Shown piece after piece: positions 36,683 to 45,468 of a stretch of 64,000 bases of DNA. Both the position numbers and the translations under genes were made by a program. The stretch lies in the NCBI GenBank assembly GCA_017694885.1, contig JADIMH010000015.1, positions 86,928-150,927 on the forward strand, in the 5' to 3' direction. The DNA comes from Candidatus Cryptobacteroides faecipullorum. GTDB taxonomy: Bacteria; Bacteroidota; Bacteroidia; Bacteroidales; UBA932. The notes under the pieces are model-generated. The model did no database searches. It worked only from the letters and a program-made list of their open reading frames with translations, and was not told the origin of the DNA. Each line of letters starts with the position of its first letter. The first letter of the stretch is position 1.

Positions 36683-37393
36683 TTACTTTTCAGGCTTATG
36701 GCCCGAGTACATCCTGCAGATGCCGAAAGTAAATGCTTTTGTCTTCACTTGTCCGTATCCGCAATTTTCCATCATTCTTGCGAATTCCTTCGGTTTGGGG
36801 AATTTCAGCACGGAAGCCGGCAGGTACCTGTAAGCGGCTCTGTCTCCCGAGACCTTGCCTCCGATTGCCGGAAGGATATGCAGGAAATAGAGTTTATAGA
36901 AGAACCGGAGGACCGGGTTTGCAGGTACTGAGAGTTCAAGTATTACTGCCTTTCCGCCAGGCTTGAGTACCCTTAGCATCTCTGTGAGACCTTTTTCCAG
37001 ATGTTCGAAATTCCGCACTCCGAAAGCCACGGATACCCTGTCGAAAGTCCCGTCTGAAAACCTCATCTGTTCACAGTCACCCTGCTCCATGCTGATTTTG
37101 CCTTCAAGTCCTGCCTCGCGTACTTTTTCACGGCCGATTTTCATCATGCCTTCCGACAGGTCCAGTCCCGTGATCCGGCTGCCGGAAGCTGCAGCCCGGG
37201 CGATGGCAATGGCGAAATCCCCGGTACCGCATGCTACGTCAAGTATGTTGAGGCAGTTGTCTCGACCTGTTATTTCTTTAACCGCTTTTTTCCTCCATCC
37301 TTTGTCTATATCCAGGGAAAGGATATGGTTGAGCCTGTCGTAGTCAGGGGCTATGCTGTCGAACATTGTCCTAATATTCTCTTTTTTCGGCAT
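36683..37393 (-). CDS. menG: Demethylmenaquinone methyltransferase
   Basis: 236-residue SAM-dependent C-methyltransferase (UbiE/MenG) making menaquinone from demethylmenaquinone. Motif I VACGTGDFAIAIA; the signature FDSIAPDYDRLNHILSLDID with GWRKKAV, and GVRNFEHLEKGLTEM, LKPGGKAVILE. It is convergent with menA, and menaquinone indicates anaerobic respiration with fumarate reductase, as in other Bacteroidales. Confidence 0.96.
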   Translation of the reverse strand: MPKKENIRTMFDSIAPDYDRLNHILSLDIDKGWRKKAVKEITGRDNCLNILDVACGTGDFAIAIARAAASGSRITGLDLSEGMMKIGREKVREAGLEGKISMEQGDCEQMRFSDGTFDRVSVAFGVRNFEHLEKGLTEMLRVLKPGGKAVILELSVPANPVLRFFYKLYFLHILPAIGGKVSGDRAAYRYLPASVLKFPKPKEFARMMENCGYGQVKTKAFTFGICRMYSGHKPEK

Positions 37394-37405
37394 ATGCTTG
37401 CAGTT

Positions 37406-38410
37406 TTATTTTTCGGGTTTCGAGTAAGCTTCAGAGCGTTCTGCGATATTTTCCTGAAGATTCAGGAAATAAAGGTTGATTTCCTGAACATGGTAGTTCC
37501 CTTTCGGGAAAATTTTCCCGATGGACGGGATGTAGTAATCTTCATCATCCAGACCGTCGACCTGAACGACATTCATCTCTGGCAGGAGTCTTGCCCCAAC
37601 GGTATTGAAAAGAGTGTCCGAGTGTCCGTCCGAATGGAAGAACACCGATCCTTTATTTAAGGATGCCGGAGCATACGTGCCATCGGTCATCCAGTTTACT
37701 GGATTGATGCATACCGCATTGTCTTTGAATGCCGGAGAAATCGCTTCCGGAGAAGAGACACTGTTGTAGCAGACGGTCACTCCGCAATCAACCGATCCTT
37801 CGGCAGGCTTCAGATGCGGATATTTTTCCAGTTCTTCCCGGCTTATCCCGAATCCGAATGCATAGCCTGCTATCAGGCGGGAATACTGTTCTTCTGTCAG
37901 ACTTTCCTCTATAAGGCGTATGATGGCTTTTGCTCCCTGACTGTGTCCTGCGAGGAAGAACGGCCGTCCGCCGTTGAGGTTATCCATGTAATACCTGAAC
38001 GCCTTTAAGATATCATTGTGGGCAACGGCGTATTTCCTTTCGATCTCCTCCTCGGAACCGAACCAGCACTCCATGGTTATCTGTCTGTAATAAGGAGAAA
38101 AGAAATTGCAGCTTTTCCGGAACAGTTCATAGCCGAGCCTTGTAGAAATATCCGTCGCGGCCCTCTGTCCGGGATTTTCAGTATCCATATAATATATGGT
38201 ATTGCCTGTCGGGTCTTGCCAGCTCCATACGCATGTAGGAGTCACATAAAACACATCGACGTCTTTATCCATAATCATACCTTCTGTCCTGTACCACATG
38301 TTTTCCTTGCTGTAGTCCGGTTCCTGAGGCAGGAGACCGGCATTTTTCCCTTTCGGACCGCATCCGGCAGCCGCCAGTACAGTAAGGATAAGGCATATCG
38401 TTTTTCTCAT
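37406..38410 (-). CDS. DUF3089 lipoprotein, alpha/beta-hydrolase-like
   Basis: 334 residues with lipobox VLAAAGC (Cys at about 17). The DUF3089 domain spans residues about 28-330: VDVFYVTPTCVW, FFSPYYRQITM, the nucleophile elbow FLAGHSQGAKAIIRLIEE (Ser in GHSQG), IAGYAFGFGI, and VQVDGLDDEDYY, with His not securely placed. Members are likely lipases or esterases of unknown substrate, anchored to the outer membrane. It follows yidD by 54 nt and has a weak -7-like box AAACTTTG (minus strand, 38431-38438). Confidence 0.88.
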   Translation of the reverse strand: MRKTICLILTVLAAAGCGPKGKNAGLLPQEPDYSKENMWYRTEGMIMDKDVDVFYVTPTCVWSWQDPTGNTIYYMDTENPGQRAATDISTRLGYELFRKSCNFFSPYYRQITMECWFGSEEEIERKYAVAHNDILKAFRYYMDNLNGGRPFFLAGHSQGAKAIIRLIEESLTEEQYSRLIAGYAFGFGISREELEKYPHLKPAEGSVDCGVTVCYNSVSSPEAISPAFKDNAVCINPVNWMTDGTYAPASLNKGSVFFHSDGHSDTLFNTVGARLLPEMNVVQVDGLDDEDYYIPSIGKIFPKGNYHVQEINLYFLNLQENIAERSEAYSKPEK

Positions 38411-38464
38411 GTCAATATAATTGTCTGTCGCAAAGTTTCAATTCCAGTTTGTCAGGTCCGGCCG

Positions 38465-38770
38465 TCAAGGTACCGGATCGTATCCGCTCCCGCCCCACGG
38501 ATGGCATCTGAGCAGTCTGCGCGCCGTAAGATACAGCCCTTTAAACGGCCCGTACTTCCGGAACGCTTCGAGAGCATATTGTGAACATGTGGGCGTAAAT
38601 CTGCAGGAGGGCGCCTTATAAGGCGAAATGCATATCTGATAGAATCTTATGAGGCCTATGAACGGTGAAATGGATATTTTTTTCAGGACACGGAGGAATC
38701 TCCTCCCGGCGGATTCTTGAACGTATGACGGGGACCGTCCGTCGTCTGATTTCTCTCCGGGGGTTTTCAT
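38465..38770 (-). CDS. yidD: Membrane insertion efficiency factor YidD
   Basis: 101 residues. The core is [20 protein letters not shown] (cut) followed by [18 protein letters not shown] and [18 protein letters not shown], with three conserved cysteines. YidD assists YidC in inserting membrane proteins. A roughly 30-residue polar N-terminal extension is present. The start overlaps the rnpA stop by 4 nt (ATGA). Confidence 0.96.
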   Translation of the reverse strand: MKTPGEKSDDGRSPSYVQESAGRRFLRVLKKISISPFIGLIRFYQICISPYKAPSCRFTPTCSQYALEAFRKYGPFKGLYLTARRLLRCHPWGGSGYDPVP

Positions 38771-39129
38771 GATCTCTGGACCTTAGCGAGGATCTGACCT
38801 ACAAGACCGTAGATTTCCTTGAAAGTCAGTATTTCCTTTGTATTGTATACGAACATGATATCCAGACCTTTCCCTTCCTGGAGCGTCTCTTTCTGCAGTC
38901 TGTAGCTTTCCCGGAGTCTGCGTTTGAGCAGGTTGCGTTTGACTGCCCTTTTGAAGAGCTTTTTCGGGACGGAAACAAGGATGCGGGAATAAGGAAGACC
39001 GTTCTCCGGTATGAAGCAGAACTTCATATGGGGAACGGCGCCGAATTTACCTTCTGCAACCAGCCTTGAAATGTCGTTCCGGCCGTGCAGTCTTTCGTCC
39101 TTTGACAGTGTATGTCGTTTCGGGCTCAT
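38767..39129 (-). CDS. rnpA: Ribonuclease P protein component
   Basis: 120-residue basic protein that partners with the M1-like RNA in tRNA 5' processing. The RNR signature is [30 protein letters not shown] precedes it. The ATG shares its A with the hemD TGA. In many bacteria rnpA lies beside rpmH; here it lies between hemD and yidD, as usual in Bacteroidales. Confidence 0.95.
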   Translation of the reverse strand: MSPKRHTLSKDERLHGRNDISRLVAEGKFGAVPHMKFCFIPENGLPYSRILVSVPKKLFKRAVKRNLLKRRLRESYRLQKETLQEGKGLDIMFVYNTKEILTFKEIYGLVGQILAKVQRS

Positions 39130-39872
39130 CAGCCCTTGCTGTTTTCCAGATAGATTTCCAGCGCCTTGGCCACTGAAGGAGCCTGAGGCGTCGGAGCCGA
39201 TACCGTTACAGGAAGTCCGGCCTCGTCCATTGACTTGAGCACGGATTTTCCATATGCCACGAATTTGGTCTCTCCCGGCTTGAAGTCAGGGAAGTTCTCA
39301 TAAAGGGATTTTACATCGGACGGATTGTAAAGCACTATCATGTCGTATTTTGAAAAATCGAGGCTTTTGAGATCCTGCGATACCGACTTTACGAATACTG
39401 CGCTTTCAGACTTGAAGCCGCTGTCCTGGAAGGCTTTTGCAATGTCGTTTCCGGCAAGGTCCGAGGTGGCGATAAGGAATGTTTCATCCTTGTGCTTGTT
39501 CCCGATCAGGGATATTACGGAAGATGCGGTCCCGTCTCCGTAGAATATTTTCCTTTTCCTGTAGATGATATGTTTCTGCAGATACATGGCCACAGCTTCC
39601 GTAGTGCAGAAGTATTTCATGGTCTCCGGAATCTTCACCCTTAGTTCTTCGCACAGATGAAAAAAGGCATCGATGGTAGAACGGGCGGAGAAGACGATTG
39701 CCGTATGGTCAAGGATATTGATCCTTTGCGTCCTGAATTCTCTTGACGAAAGAGGTTCTATAGTGAAAAATGGAACAAAGTCAAAATGAACGCCGTATTT
39801 TTCAGTTATCAGTGAATACGGGGAGGCAGCTTTTGGTGGCTGCTGGGAAATCAGAATATTCTTAACAGTCAT
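39129..39872 (-). CDS. hemD: Uroporphyrinogen-III synthase
   Basis: 247 residues with the two-lobe HemD fold: KNILISQQPPKAASPYSLI at the N-terminus, IVFSARSTIDAFFHLC in the first lobe and MIVLYNPSDVKSLYENF in the second. It closes hydroxymethylbilane to the type III tetrapyrrole. Bacteroidales often lack full haem synthesis, so this may serve sirohaem or cobalamin precursors; no other hem gene is present. It ends with a 1-nt overlap with rnpA. Confidence 0.9.
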   Translation of the reverse strand: MTVKNILISQQPPKAASPYSLITEKYGVHFDFVPFFTIEPLSSREFRTQRINILDHTAIVFSARSTIDAFFHLCEELRVKIPETMKYFCTTEAVAMYLQKHIIYRKRKIFYGDGTASSVISLIGNKHKDETFLIATSDLAGNDIAKAFQDSGFKSESAVFVKSVSQDLKSLDFSKYDMIVLYNPSDVKSLYENFPDFKPGETKFVAYGKSVLKSMDEAGLPVTVSAPTPQAPSVAKALEIYLENSKG

Positions 39873-39878
39873 GTCGTT

Positions 39879-40622
39879 TTATAAAACAATTGCAGATGCA
39901 ACCAAAATACCTGTCGGTAAAAATTCCAGGGCGCAAAGATACAAAATTGCTGATAATACAGAACAGTAGTTCCTGAAAATTTGTACTTCGCGTATCAAGA
40001 GGACGGCATACAGCAGCGCTCCCGTGTAAAGCAGGATCTGTTTGGACAGGCTTTCGTCCGCTGAAACCGCTTCCAGTACTCCTGATACTGCGAGCAGCAC
40101 GGTCGCAATGATTATGAAGAACGTACGGAAAGTATGGATTGCAGCCTTATAGGCTTTTGCGTTTATTTTCCTGCCCCGGACCGCCCGGGACAGGGCTGTC
40201 CTCAATCCGAGATATGCCGCGAATATGCCGCAGACTGCAAAGAAATACGGGAGAGGGGCCAGTCCGGAAAGGAATTCCGGAGCATACAGTCTGTAGCTTG
40301 CCGCCAGAATACAGAAGGGGACGACAAGTATCCAGTAGATCCTGTTTCTGGAGATGCATGACAGGGCGCTGTCCTCCAGATTCATGTTTTCTTTCCATCT
40401 GAAAAGGCAGCCGGCGAAGGAAGGAACCATATCGGTGAATGTCCGGATGTTGGCTATGCAAAGGACGGTAAATGCCATTATCAGGACAGAAACGGGAAGC
40501 GTTCCGGTAAGGGGCAGCGCTTCATTTCCCGGCATCGGATCAGGTGAAATGCATCCTGACAAAGGGGCAAGTCCGAGATATCCTCCTGTAAAGGCACTGT
40601 CGATCGGCTGTATTTCGGTCAT
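39879..40622 (-). CDS. DUF4271 membrane protein
   Basis: 247 residues with about six membrane helices (LPVSVLIMAFTVLCIANIRT near 45, IYWILVVPFCILAASY near 95, LPYFFAVCGIFAAYLGL near 123, FRTFFIIIATVLLAVSGVL near 167, ILLYTGALLYAVLLIREV near 196, and a C-terminal one). Recognised as DUF4271, a Bacteroidetes family next to hemD in several genomes. Function unknown. It is 6 nt upstream of hemD and 2 nt after the SUI1 gene. Confidence 0.87.
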   Translation of the reverse strand: MTEIQPIDSAFTGGYLGLAPLSGCISPDPMPGNEALPLTGTLPVSVLIMAFTVLCIANIRTFTDMVPSFAGCLFRWKENMNLEDSALSCISRNRIYWILVVPFCILAASYRLYAPEFLSGLAPLPYFFAVCGIFAAYLGLRTALSRAVRGRKINAKAYKAAIHTFRTFFIIIATVLLAVSGVLEAVSADESLSKQILLYTGALLYAVLLIREVQIFRNYCSVLSAILYLCALEFLPTGILVASAIVL

Positions 40623-40624
40623 TG

Positions 40625-40969
40625 TCAGTTTCCTCTTTTGGCTTTGTAGCCCATTTCTGTGAGAAGGGCAGTGACTTTGTCGCGGAAATCACCCTGTATG
40701 GCGATTTCTCCGTCTTTGGCCGTACCCCCGACTCCGCACTTGACTTTAAGTGTCTTCCCCAAGGCTGCAAGATCTTCTGCGGTTCCCGTGAATCCGCTGA
40801 CAAGGGTAACCTGCTTTCCTCCGCGGTTTCTCCTGTCGAGGGTAACCGTGAGTTTCTGCCTCTGCGGAGGCAGGGTCTCCACCTCTTCAGGGGCCTCTTT
40901 TTCATATTGGTAGTCAGGATTGGTGGAGAACACCACCCCAAGCCTTTTTTTCCAGTCGTTGTCAGCCAT
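40625..40969 (-). CDS. SUI1/eIF1-like translation factor (YciH family)
   Basis: 114 residues: a SUI1 domain (residues about 40-114) with TVTLDRRNRGGKQVTLVSGF, AALGKTLKVKCGVGGTAKDG and GDFRDKVTALLTEMGYKAK, as in bacterial YciH proteins thought to check initiation complexes. I start at 40969 (MADNDWKKRLG); the longer frame begins with a TTG upstream of the -7 box (40989-40996). It is the first gene of a five-gene run ending with yidD. Confidence 0.92.
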   Translation of the reverse strand: MADNDWKKRLGVVFSTNPDYQYEKEAPEEVETLPPQRQKLTVTLDRRNRGGKQVTLVSGFTGTAEDLAALGKTLKVKCGVGGTAKDGEIAIQGDFRDKVTALLTEMGYKAKRGN

Positions 40970-40984
40970 CGGTCCGATTAATTT

Positions 40985-41017
40985 TTTGCAAATATACAAA
41001 CATATTATTTATCTTTG
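40985..41017 (+). promoter_or_regulatory. Promoter TTTG-N21-TATCTTTG for the DUF2723 gene
   Basis: -33 TTTG (40985-40988) and -7 TATCTTTG (41010-41017), 21 nt apart, overlapping the divergent SUI1 promoter. The longer frame starting at 40920 lies upstream of it and is rejected. Confidence 0.7.
40989..40996 (-). promoter_or_regulatory. -7 box TATATTTG for the SUI1-hemD-rnpA operon
   Basis: Plus-strand CAAATATA, an exact TAnnTTTG match on the minus strand, about 19 nt before the ATG. Confidence 0.65.
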
Positions 41018-41042
41018 CTCTTTTGTTGTACTTACGGAAAAT

Positions 41043-44000
41043 ATGGATAATAAGAAATTCAATCTGTGGAGCAGGGTCACTGCAGCTGCCGTATTCGTGA
41101 TTTCGGCTTTCACCTACCTCATGACCATAGAGCCGTCGGCGTCATTCTGGGACTGCGGCGAATTCATAGCTTCTTCATATAAACTTGAAGTCGGTCATCC
41201 TCCCGGAAACCCTGTATTCCAGCTCTTTGCAAGATTCTTTACGATGTTCGCCGACGGGGCGCATGCTGCCATTGCCGTAAATGTGATGAGCGCACTTTGT
41301 TCCGCCCTGACGATTTTTCTTCTCTATCTTACCATTGTTTTCCTGGCAAAGAGAGTCGTGAAGCCTTCGGCGGACGGGACTTATCCTCTTTCTCGCGCCA
41401 TTGCAATATACGGCTCCGGCGCCGTCGGTGCCCTGGCATATTGCTTTTCAGATACATTCTGGTTTTCTGCCGTAGAGGGCGAGGTATATGCAATGTCTTC
41501 GCTTTTCACGGCCTTAGTCTTCTGGGCCATGACCAAATGGTACGATCAGGCCGGGACAAGATATGCCAACAGGTGGATAGTCCTGATATCCTTCCTTATG
41601 GGGCTTTCCATCGGGGTCCACCTGCTTAATCTGCTGACGATTCCGTGCCTGGTATTCCTGTTCTATTATAAGAAAAGGGAGGACGGTCACTATACTTTCT
41701 GGGAGTATGTGAAGATTTTCCTGCTCTCATGCGTGATTCTGGCTGTAGTGCTGTTCGGCATCATACCGTATCTTCCTAAGCTTGCCGCCTATACCGATCT
41801 TTTTTTTGTAAATGTGCTCGGCCTGCCGTTCAATTCCGGGGCAGCGGTTTTCATGGTACTTCTTCTCGTTTTGTGCTTCTGGGGACTTTTCGCGACACTC
41901 AAAAAGGAAAAGGTATTCTGGAATACGGTGCTGCTTTGCTTTACGACTGTGGTCATAGGATTTTCGGTATTTTCCATAATGATTATCCGTTCTTCCGTCA
42001 AGACCCCTACCAACGAGTACCAGCCGGACAATCCATTTACGCTTATCCGCTATCTTTCTCGTGAGCAATACGGGACCAAGCCCCTGCTTTACGGACAGTA
42101 TTTCGGGGCTCCGCTCGAGGCTATCGACCAGACGGAGTACTGGACGCCGCTGGACGGGAAGTATGTTCATGCGGACGGCCAGCCCAAGCCCGTATACGCT
42201 TCGGAAGGCAAGATGCTTTTCCCGAGGATGTGGGACGGCAACCAGGACAGCTATGTTAACTTCTACAATGCCTATGTGACCAAGGGCAAGCCTGTCCCGG
42301 GAGCGGATTACAGGAAACCCACCTTCGGAGAAAACATGAAGTTTTTCTTCGATTACCAGATGAACTGGATGTACTGGCGGTATTTCATGTGGAATTTCGC
42401 CGGCAGGCAGAATGAGATACACAGTCCGAGTCCCGGAGACCTCTTCATAGGAAACTGGGAGTCCGGAATCGGCTTTATCGACAAGGCTCGTCTCGGCGAC
42501 CAGAGCAATGCCCCTGCATATCTCAAGGACAATAAAGGCAAGAACCATTACTACATGCTTCCGCTCCTTCTGGGAATTATAGGGATTTTCTTCCAGTTTG
42601 CCAGGGACAAGCGCGGTTCATGGCTGACTTTTCTTCTGTTTTTCATGACAGGCATAGCCATAGTCATATACCTGAACCAGCAACCGTATCAGGTGAGGGA
42701 GAGGGACTATGCGTACGCGGGCTCTTTCTATGCATTTTCCATCTGGATAGGACTTGCGGTACTGGCCCTGTATTCCTGGATAGAAGATATGCTGGCTTCC
42801 GGGTCCGGAGCTTCGGGGAAGGCTTATGCGGCAGCGGCATCCGCGGTTTCGCTCCTGTGCCTCGGCGTTCCTGCCCTGATGGCCCAGCAGAACTGGGACG
42901 ATCATGACAGAAGCCACAGGAAGACTGCCGTCGAGATGGCGCGGAACTATCTCAACTCCGTCGGAAAGGACGGTATCCTGGTGACGCACGGCGACAACGA
43001 TACATTCCCTCTGTGGTATGCACAGGAAGTCGAAGGGATAAGGACAGACGTGAGAATCTGCAATACGTCCCTTCTCGGCACGGACTGGCATATCGACCAG
43101 ATGAAATACGCAGTGAACGAGTCCAGGCCTCTGGACCTGAAGGTAGGGCCGGAGCAGTATCTCTACGGCACCAACGAATGGCCGCCGATCTATGATACCA
43201 GGGATCAGGTGATACCGCTTTCCGTCGTGATGGAAGTATTCCGCCATCCTGATGCGAAACTTGTTCTGGAGAACGGTATGACTATGGATTATATCATGTC
43301 AAGGAAATTCTCCATACCGGTAAATAAGGAGAATGTCATCAAGTACGGTATCCTGGATGAGAAATATGCGGACAGGATTCCCGATGAGATCGTTCTTACC
43401 ATCCCGAAGGACAAGGACCGTATAACCAAGCCTGAGCTTTTCATGCTTGACCTGCTTTCCAACTATCAGTGGGACAGGCCTATCAATCTGTTGAGCATGG
43501 GAGGGGACATCAACATAGGAATGAAAGAGTACCTGATGTACGAGGGATTCTCATACAAGTTCGTTCCTATAAAGAACAAGATGAGTTCTTCCGAAATCGG
43601 ATTCGCCGATCCGGATGATCTGTATCACAAGATGAAGGAAGTGTTCAGCTGGGATGCCCTCAAGAGAACGGATTATTTCGTCGATTACCAGAACATCTAT
43701 ACGTTCTGCGGGGTTCTGCCGCAGAGGCTTATGTTCCTGAATGCCGCCAAGGAAATGAAAAAGGCCGGCTGGACCGACAGGGCGGTGGAAATGCTGGATA
43801 TGTGTCAGGAATGTGTCCCTGAAGCCAACTTCCCTCTTGACATGAGTTATTTGGGATTTTCGAACGAATCCGTAGCAATCGGCATTATCGAAGAGTACCT
43901 TGAACTCGGGCAGACTGAAAAGGCGGATGCCATGGCCGGCAGGATGGCTGACGAACTTCTGGTTTCTCTGGATTTCTTCGCTTCATTCTATGATTTCGCA

Positions 44001-44138
44001 TCGTCCGATTTCGAAAAATGCTGGCATTATCTGACATATATTAAAGAACTTCTGTCATTCTATGGCCAGACTGACCTTGCCGATGATATAGGCGGAAGGC
44101 TGGATGCGCTGATGAAAATATATACCGGAGAGGCCTGA
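41043..44138 (+). CDS. DUF2723 membrane protein (protein-O-mannosyltransferase-like)
   Basis: 1031 residues. The first half has about 11 membrane helices and begins with the DUF2723 signature: SAFTYLMTIEPSASFWDCGE, then FIASSYKLEVGHPPGNPVFQ. That Asp/Glu segment resembles the catalytic loop of GT-C enzymes such as PMT and ArnT. The second half is soluble, with TPR-like helices near the end (AKEMKKAGWTDRAVEML, YLELGQTEKADAM). It may transfer lipid-linked sugars at the periplasmic face, perhaps for the O-glycosylation known in Bacteroidetes; that role is inference. Confidence 0.9.
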   Translation: MDNKKFNLWSRVTAAAVFVISAFTYLMTIEPSASFWDCGEFIASSYKLEVGHPPGNPVFQLFARFFTMFADGAHAAIAVNVMSALCSALTIFLLYLTIVFLAKRVVKPSADGTYPLSRAIAIYGSGAVGALAYCFSDTFWFSAVEGEVYAMSSLFTALVFWAMTKWYDQAGTRYANRWIVLISFLMGLSIGVHLLNLLTIPCLVFLFYYKKREDGHYTFWEYVKIFLLSCVILAVVLFGIIPYLPKLAAYTDLFFVNVLGLPFNSGAAVFMVLLLVLCFWGLFATLKKEKVFWNTVLLCFTTVVIGFSVFSIMIIRSSVKTPTNEYQPDNPFTLIRYLSREQYGTKPLLYGQYFGAPLEAIDQTEYWTPLDGKYVHADGQPKPVYASEGKMLFPRMWDGNQDSYVNFYNAYVTKGKPVPGADYRKPTFGENMKFFFDYQMNWMYWRYFMWNFAGRQNEIHSPSPGDLFIGNWESGIGFIDKARLGDQSNAPAYLKDNKGKNHYYMLPLLLGIIGIFFQFARDKRGSWLTFLLFFMTGIAIVIYLNQQPYQVRERDYAYAGSFYAFSIWIGLAVLALYSWIEDMLASGSGASGKAYAAAASAVSLLCLGVPALMAQQNWDDHDRSHRKTAVEMARNYLNSVGKDGILVTHGDNDTFPLWYAQEVEGIRTDVRICNTSLLGTDWHIDQMKYAVNESRPLDLKVGPEQYLYGTNEWPPIYDTRDQVIPLSVVMEVFRHPDAKLVLENGMTMDYIMSRKFSIPVNKENVIKYGILDEKYADRIPDEIVLTIPKDKDRITKPELFMLDLLSNYQWDRPINLLSMGGDINIGMKEYLMYEGFSYKFVPIKNKMSSSEIGFADPDDLYHKMKEVFSWDALKRTDYFVDYQNIYTFCGVLPQRLMFLNAAKEMKKAGWTDRAVEMLDMCQECVPEANFPLDMSYLGFSNESVAIGIIEEYLELGQTEKADAMAGRMADELLVSLDFFASFYDFASSDFEKCWHYLTYIKELLSFYGQTDLADDIGGRLDALMKIYTGEA

Positions 44139-44172
44139 TGATGCTTTTAATGCCTGCTATGTGAGAAATAAT

Positions 44173-44204
44173 CTTGCAAGTTTTTCAGGATAATGCTATC
44201 TTTG
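44173..44204 (+). promoter_or_regulatory. Promoter of tRNA-Ala (CTTG-N20-TATCTTTG)
   Basis: -33-like CTTG (44173-44176) and -7 TATCTTTG (44197-44204), 20 nt apart. The -7 box ends 10 nt before the mature 5' end. Confidence 0.7.
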
Positions 44205-44214
44205 CATCCGCAAC

Positions 44215-44287
<73 letters not shown>

Positions 44288-44288
<1 letters not shown>

Positions 44289-44321
44289 CGGAAAAAGGGA
44301 CCGAAAGGTCCCTTTTTCCGT
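44288..44321. terminator. Terminator hairpin abutting tRNA-Ala
   Basis: 15-bp perfect stem: ACGGAAAAAGGGACC (44288-44302), loop GAAA, GGTCCCTTTTTCCGT (44307-44321). The stem starts at the discriminator base of the tRNA. Confidence 0.85.
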
Positions 44322-44350
44322 AATATCGCATTTCTTTTGACTGTCCCGGT

Positions 44351-45313
44351 TTACCTGCTGAGCCTGACAAATATGCTCAGAGGAAGGTTTTTCCCGAAAC
44401 TGTCCTGCAGGACGAGTTCTCCGCAACTGATTTCGGCCGACGGACTTCCGGGAGCGGAGATGCCGCTGTCCTGCGCCCTGATTCCGAAAGCCTGCCTTAC
44501 TACAGTCTCTCCCAATACTGCCGAGTAGCCGTTTGAATAGAGGTTAAGCACCATGAAACTGTCCTGAGGGGCAAGAATCGATGCCACGCATTTCATGATG
44601 TCGTACAGACATTCATCCAGTTTCCATTTTTCTCCGTCCGGTCCATGTCCGTAGGCCGGAGGATCAAGTATTATTCCCTGGTAGGTGTTCCCTCGTCTGG
44701 CTTCCCTGCGTGCGAATTTCAGGGCGTCTTCAACGACCCAGCGGATGTTGTCCAGATGACTGAGTTCCATGTTTTCCCGGGCCCATGAGACTACCTGGCG
44801 GACTGAATCCAGATGTGTTACATCCGCACCTGCGGCTTTTGCGGCAAGCGATGCGGCTCCTGTATATGCGAAAAGGTTCAGTACTTTGGGTTTCGGCCGG
44901 CCTTCGGCTTCCGCTTTTTCTGCCAGCATCCGGGTCTTGCTGTATATGTACTCCCAGTTGCTCGACTGTTCCGGAAAAACGCCTACATGTTTGAAAGAGG
45001 TGAGTCCGAGCCGGAGTCTGAAATCCAGTCCGGGCTGCCCGGAGCAATAGCGGATCACCCACTGCTCGTTCATCCTTTTCATTTTCTCCCAAGTTCCGCT
45101 GTCTTCTTTGCCGGCTTTTCCGAAGCCGGCTCCGGTCTTGAATCTGGTATGCATTGCCCTGTTCCATTCGGAATCGCTCATGCTTTTGTCCCACAGTGCC
45201 TTAGGCTCTGGCCGAGCCATGATGTACTGTCCGAACCTCTCAAGCTTTTCGAAATTCCCTGAGTCTATGAGTTCATAGTCTTTCCAGAATTTCCCCGGGG
45301 ATTCTATAGTCAT
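44351..45313 (-). CDS. Class I rRNA methyltransferase, RlmI-like
   Basis: 320 residues with a Rossmann SAM domain: LNLFAYTGAASLAAKAAGADV (cut), VEDALKFARREARR and the catalytic-type LDPPAYGHGPDGEKWKL. These are marks of the RlmI/RlmK group that methylates cytosine or guanine in 23S rRNA. No PUA domain precedes it; the N-terminal 100 residues are a different helical extension. I start at 45313 because the longer frame enters the -7 box (45342-45349). Confidence 0.88.
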   Translation of the reverse strand: MTIESPGKFWKDYELIDSGNFEKLERFGQYIMARPEPKALWDKSMSDSEWNRAMHTRFKTGAGFGKAGKEDSGTWEKMKRMNEQWVIRYCSGQPGLDFRLRLGLTSFKHVGVFPEQSSNWEYIYSKTRMLAEKAEAEGRPKPKVLNLFAYTGAASLAAKAAGADVTHLDSVRQVVSWARENMELSHLDNIRWVVEDALKFARREARRGNTYQGIILDPPAYGHGPDGEKWKLDECLYDIMKCVASILAPQDSFMVLNLYSNGYSAVLGETVVRQAFGIRAQDSGISAPGSPSAEISCGELVLQDSFGKNLPLSIFVRLSR

Positions 45314-45341
45314 ATCGATAAAATATTTGGCTTTAATGGCG

Positions 45342-45349
45342 CAAAGATA
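45342..45349 (-). promoter_or_regulatory. -7 box TATCTTTG for the RlmI-like gene
   Basis: Plus-strand CAAAGATA, an exact TAnnTTTG match on the minus strand 29 nt before the ATG. Confidence 0.6.
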
Positions 45350-45389
45350 GTAATTTACTACCAAACGGTTTCATATTGAATATTTTTAG

Positions 45390-45397
45390 TAACTTTG
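45390..45397 (+). promoter_or_regulatory. -7 box TAACTTTG for pgk
   Basis: Exact TAnnTTTG match, leader of about 65 nt to the pgk ATG. Confidence 0.65.
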
Positions 45398-45468
45398 CAT
45401 GATATGCCGAGGGTATCGGATATATTCCCGGCATGGGCACAAAAGAAAACTTCTAAATACATATCATT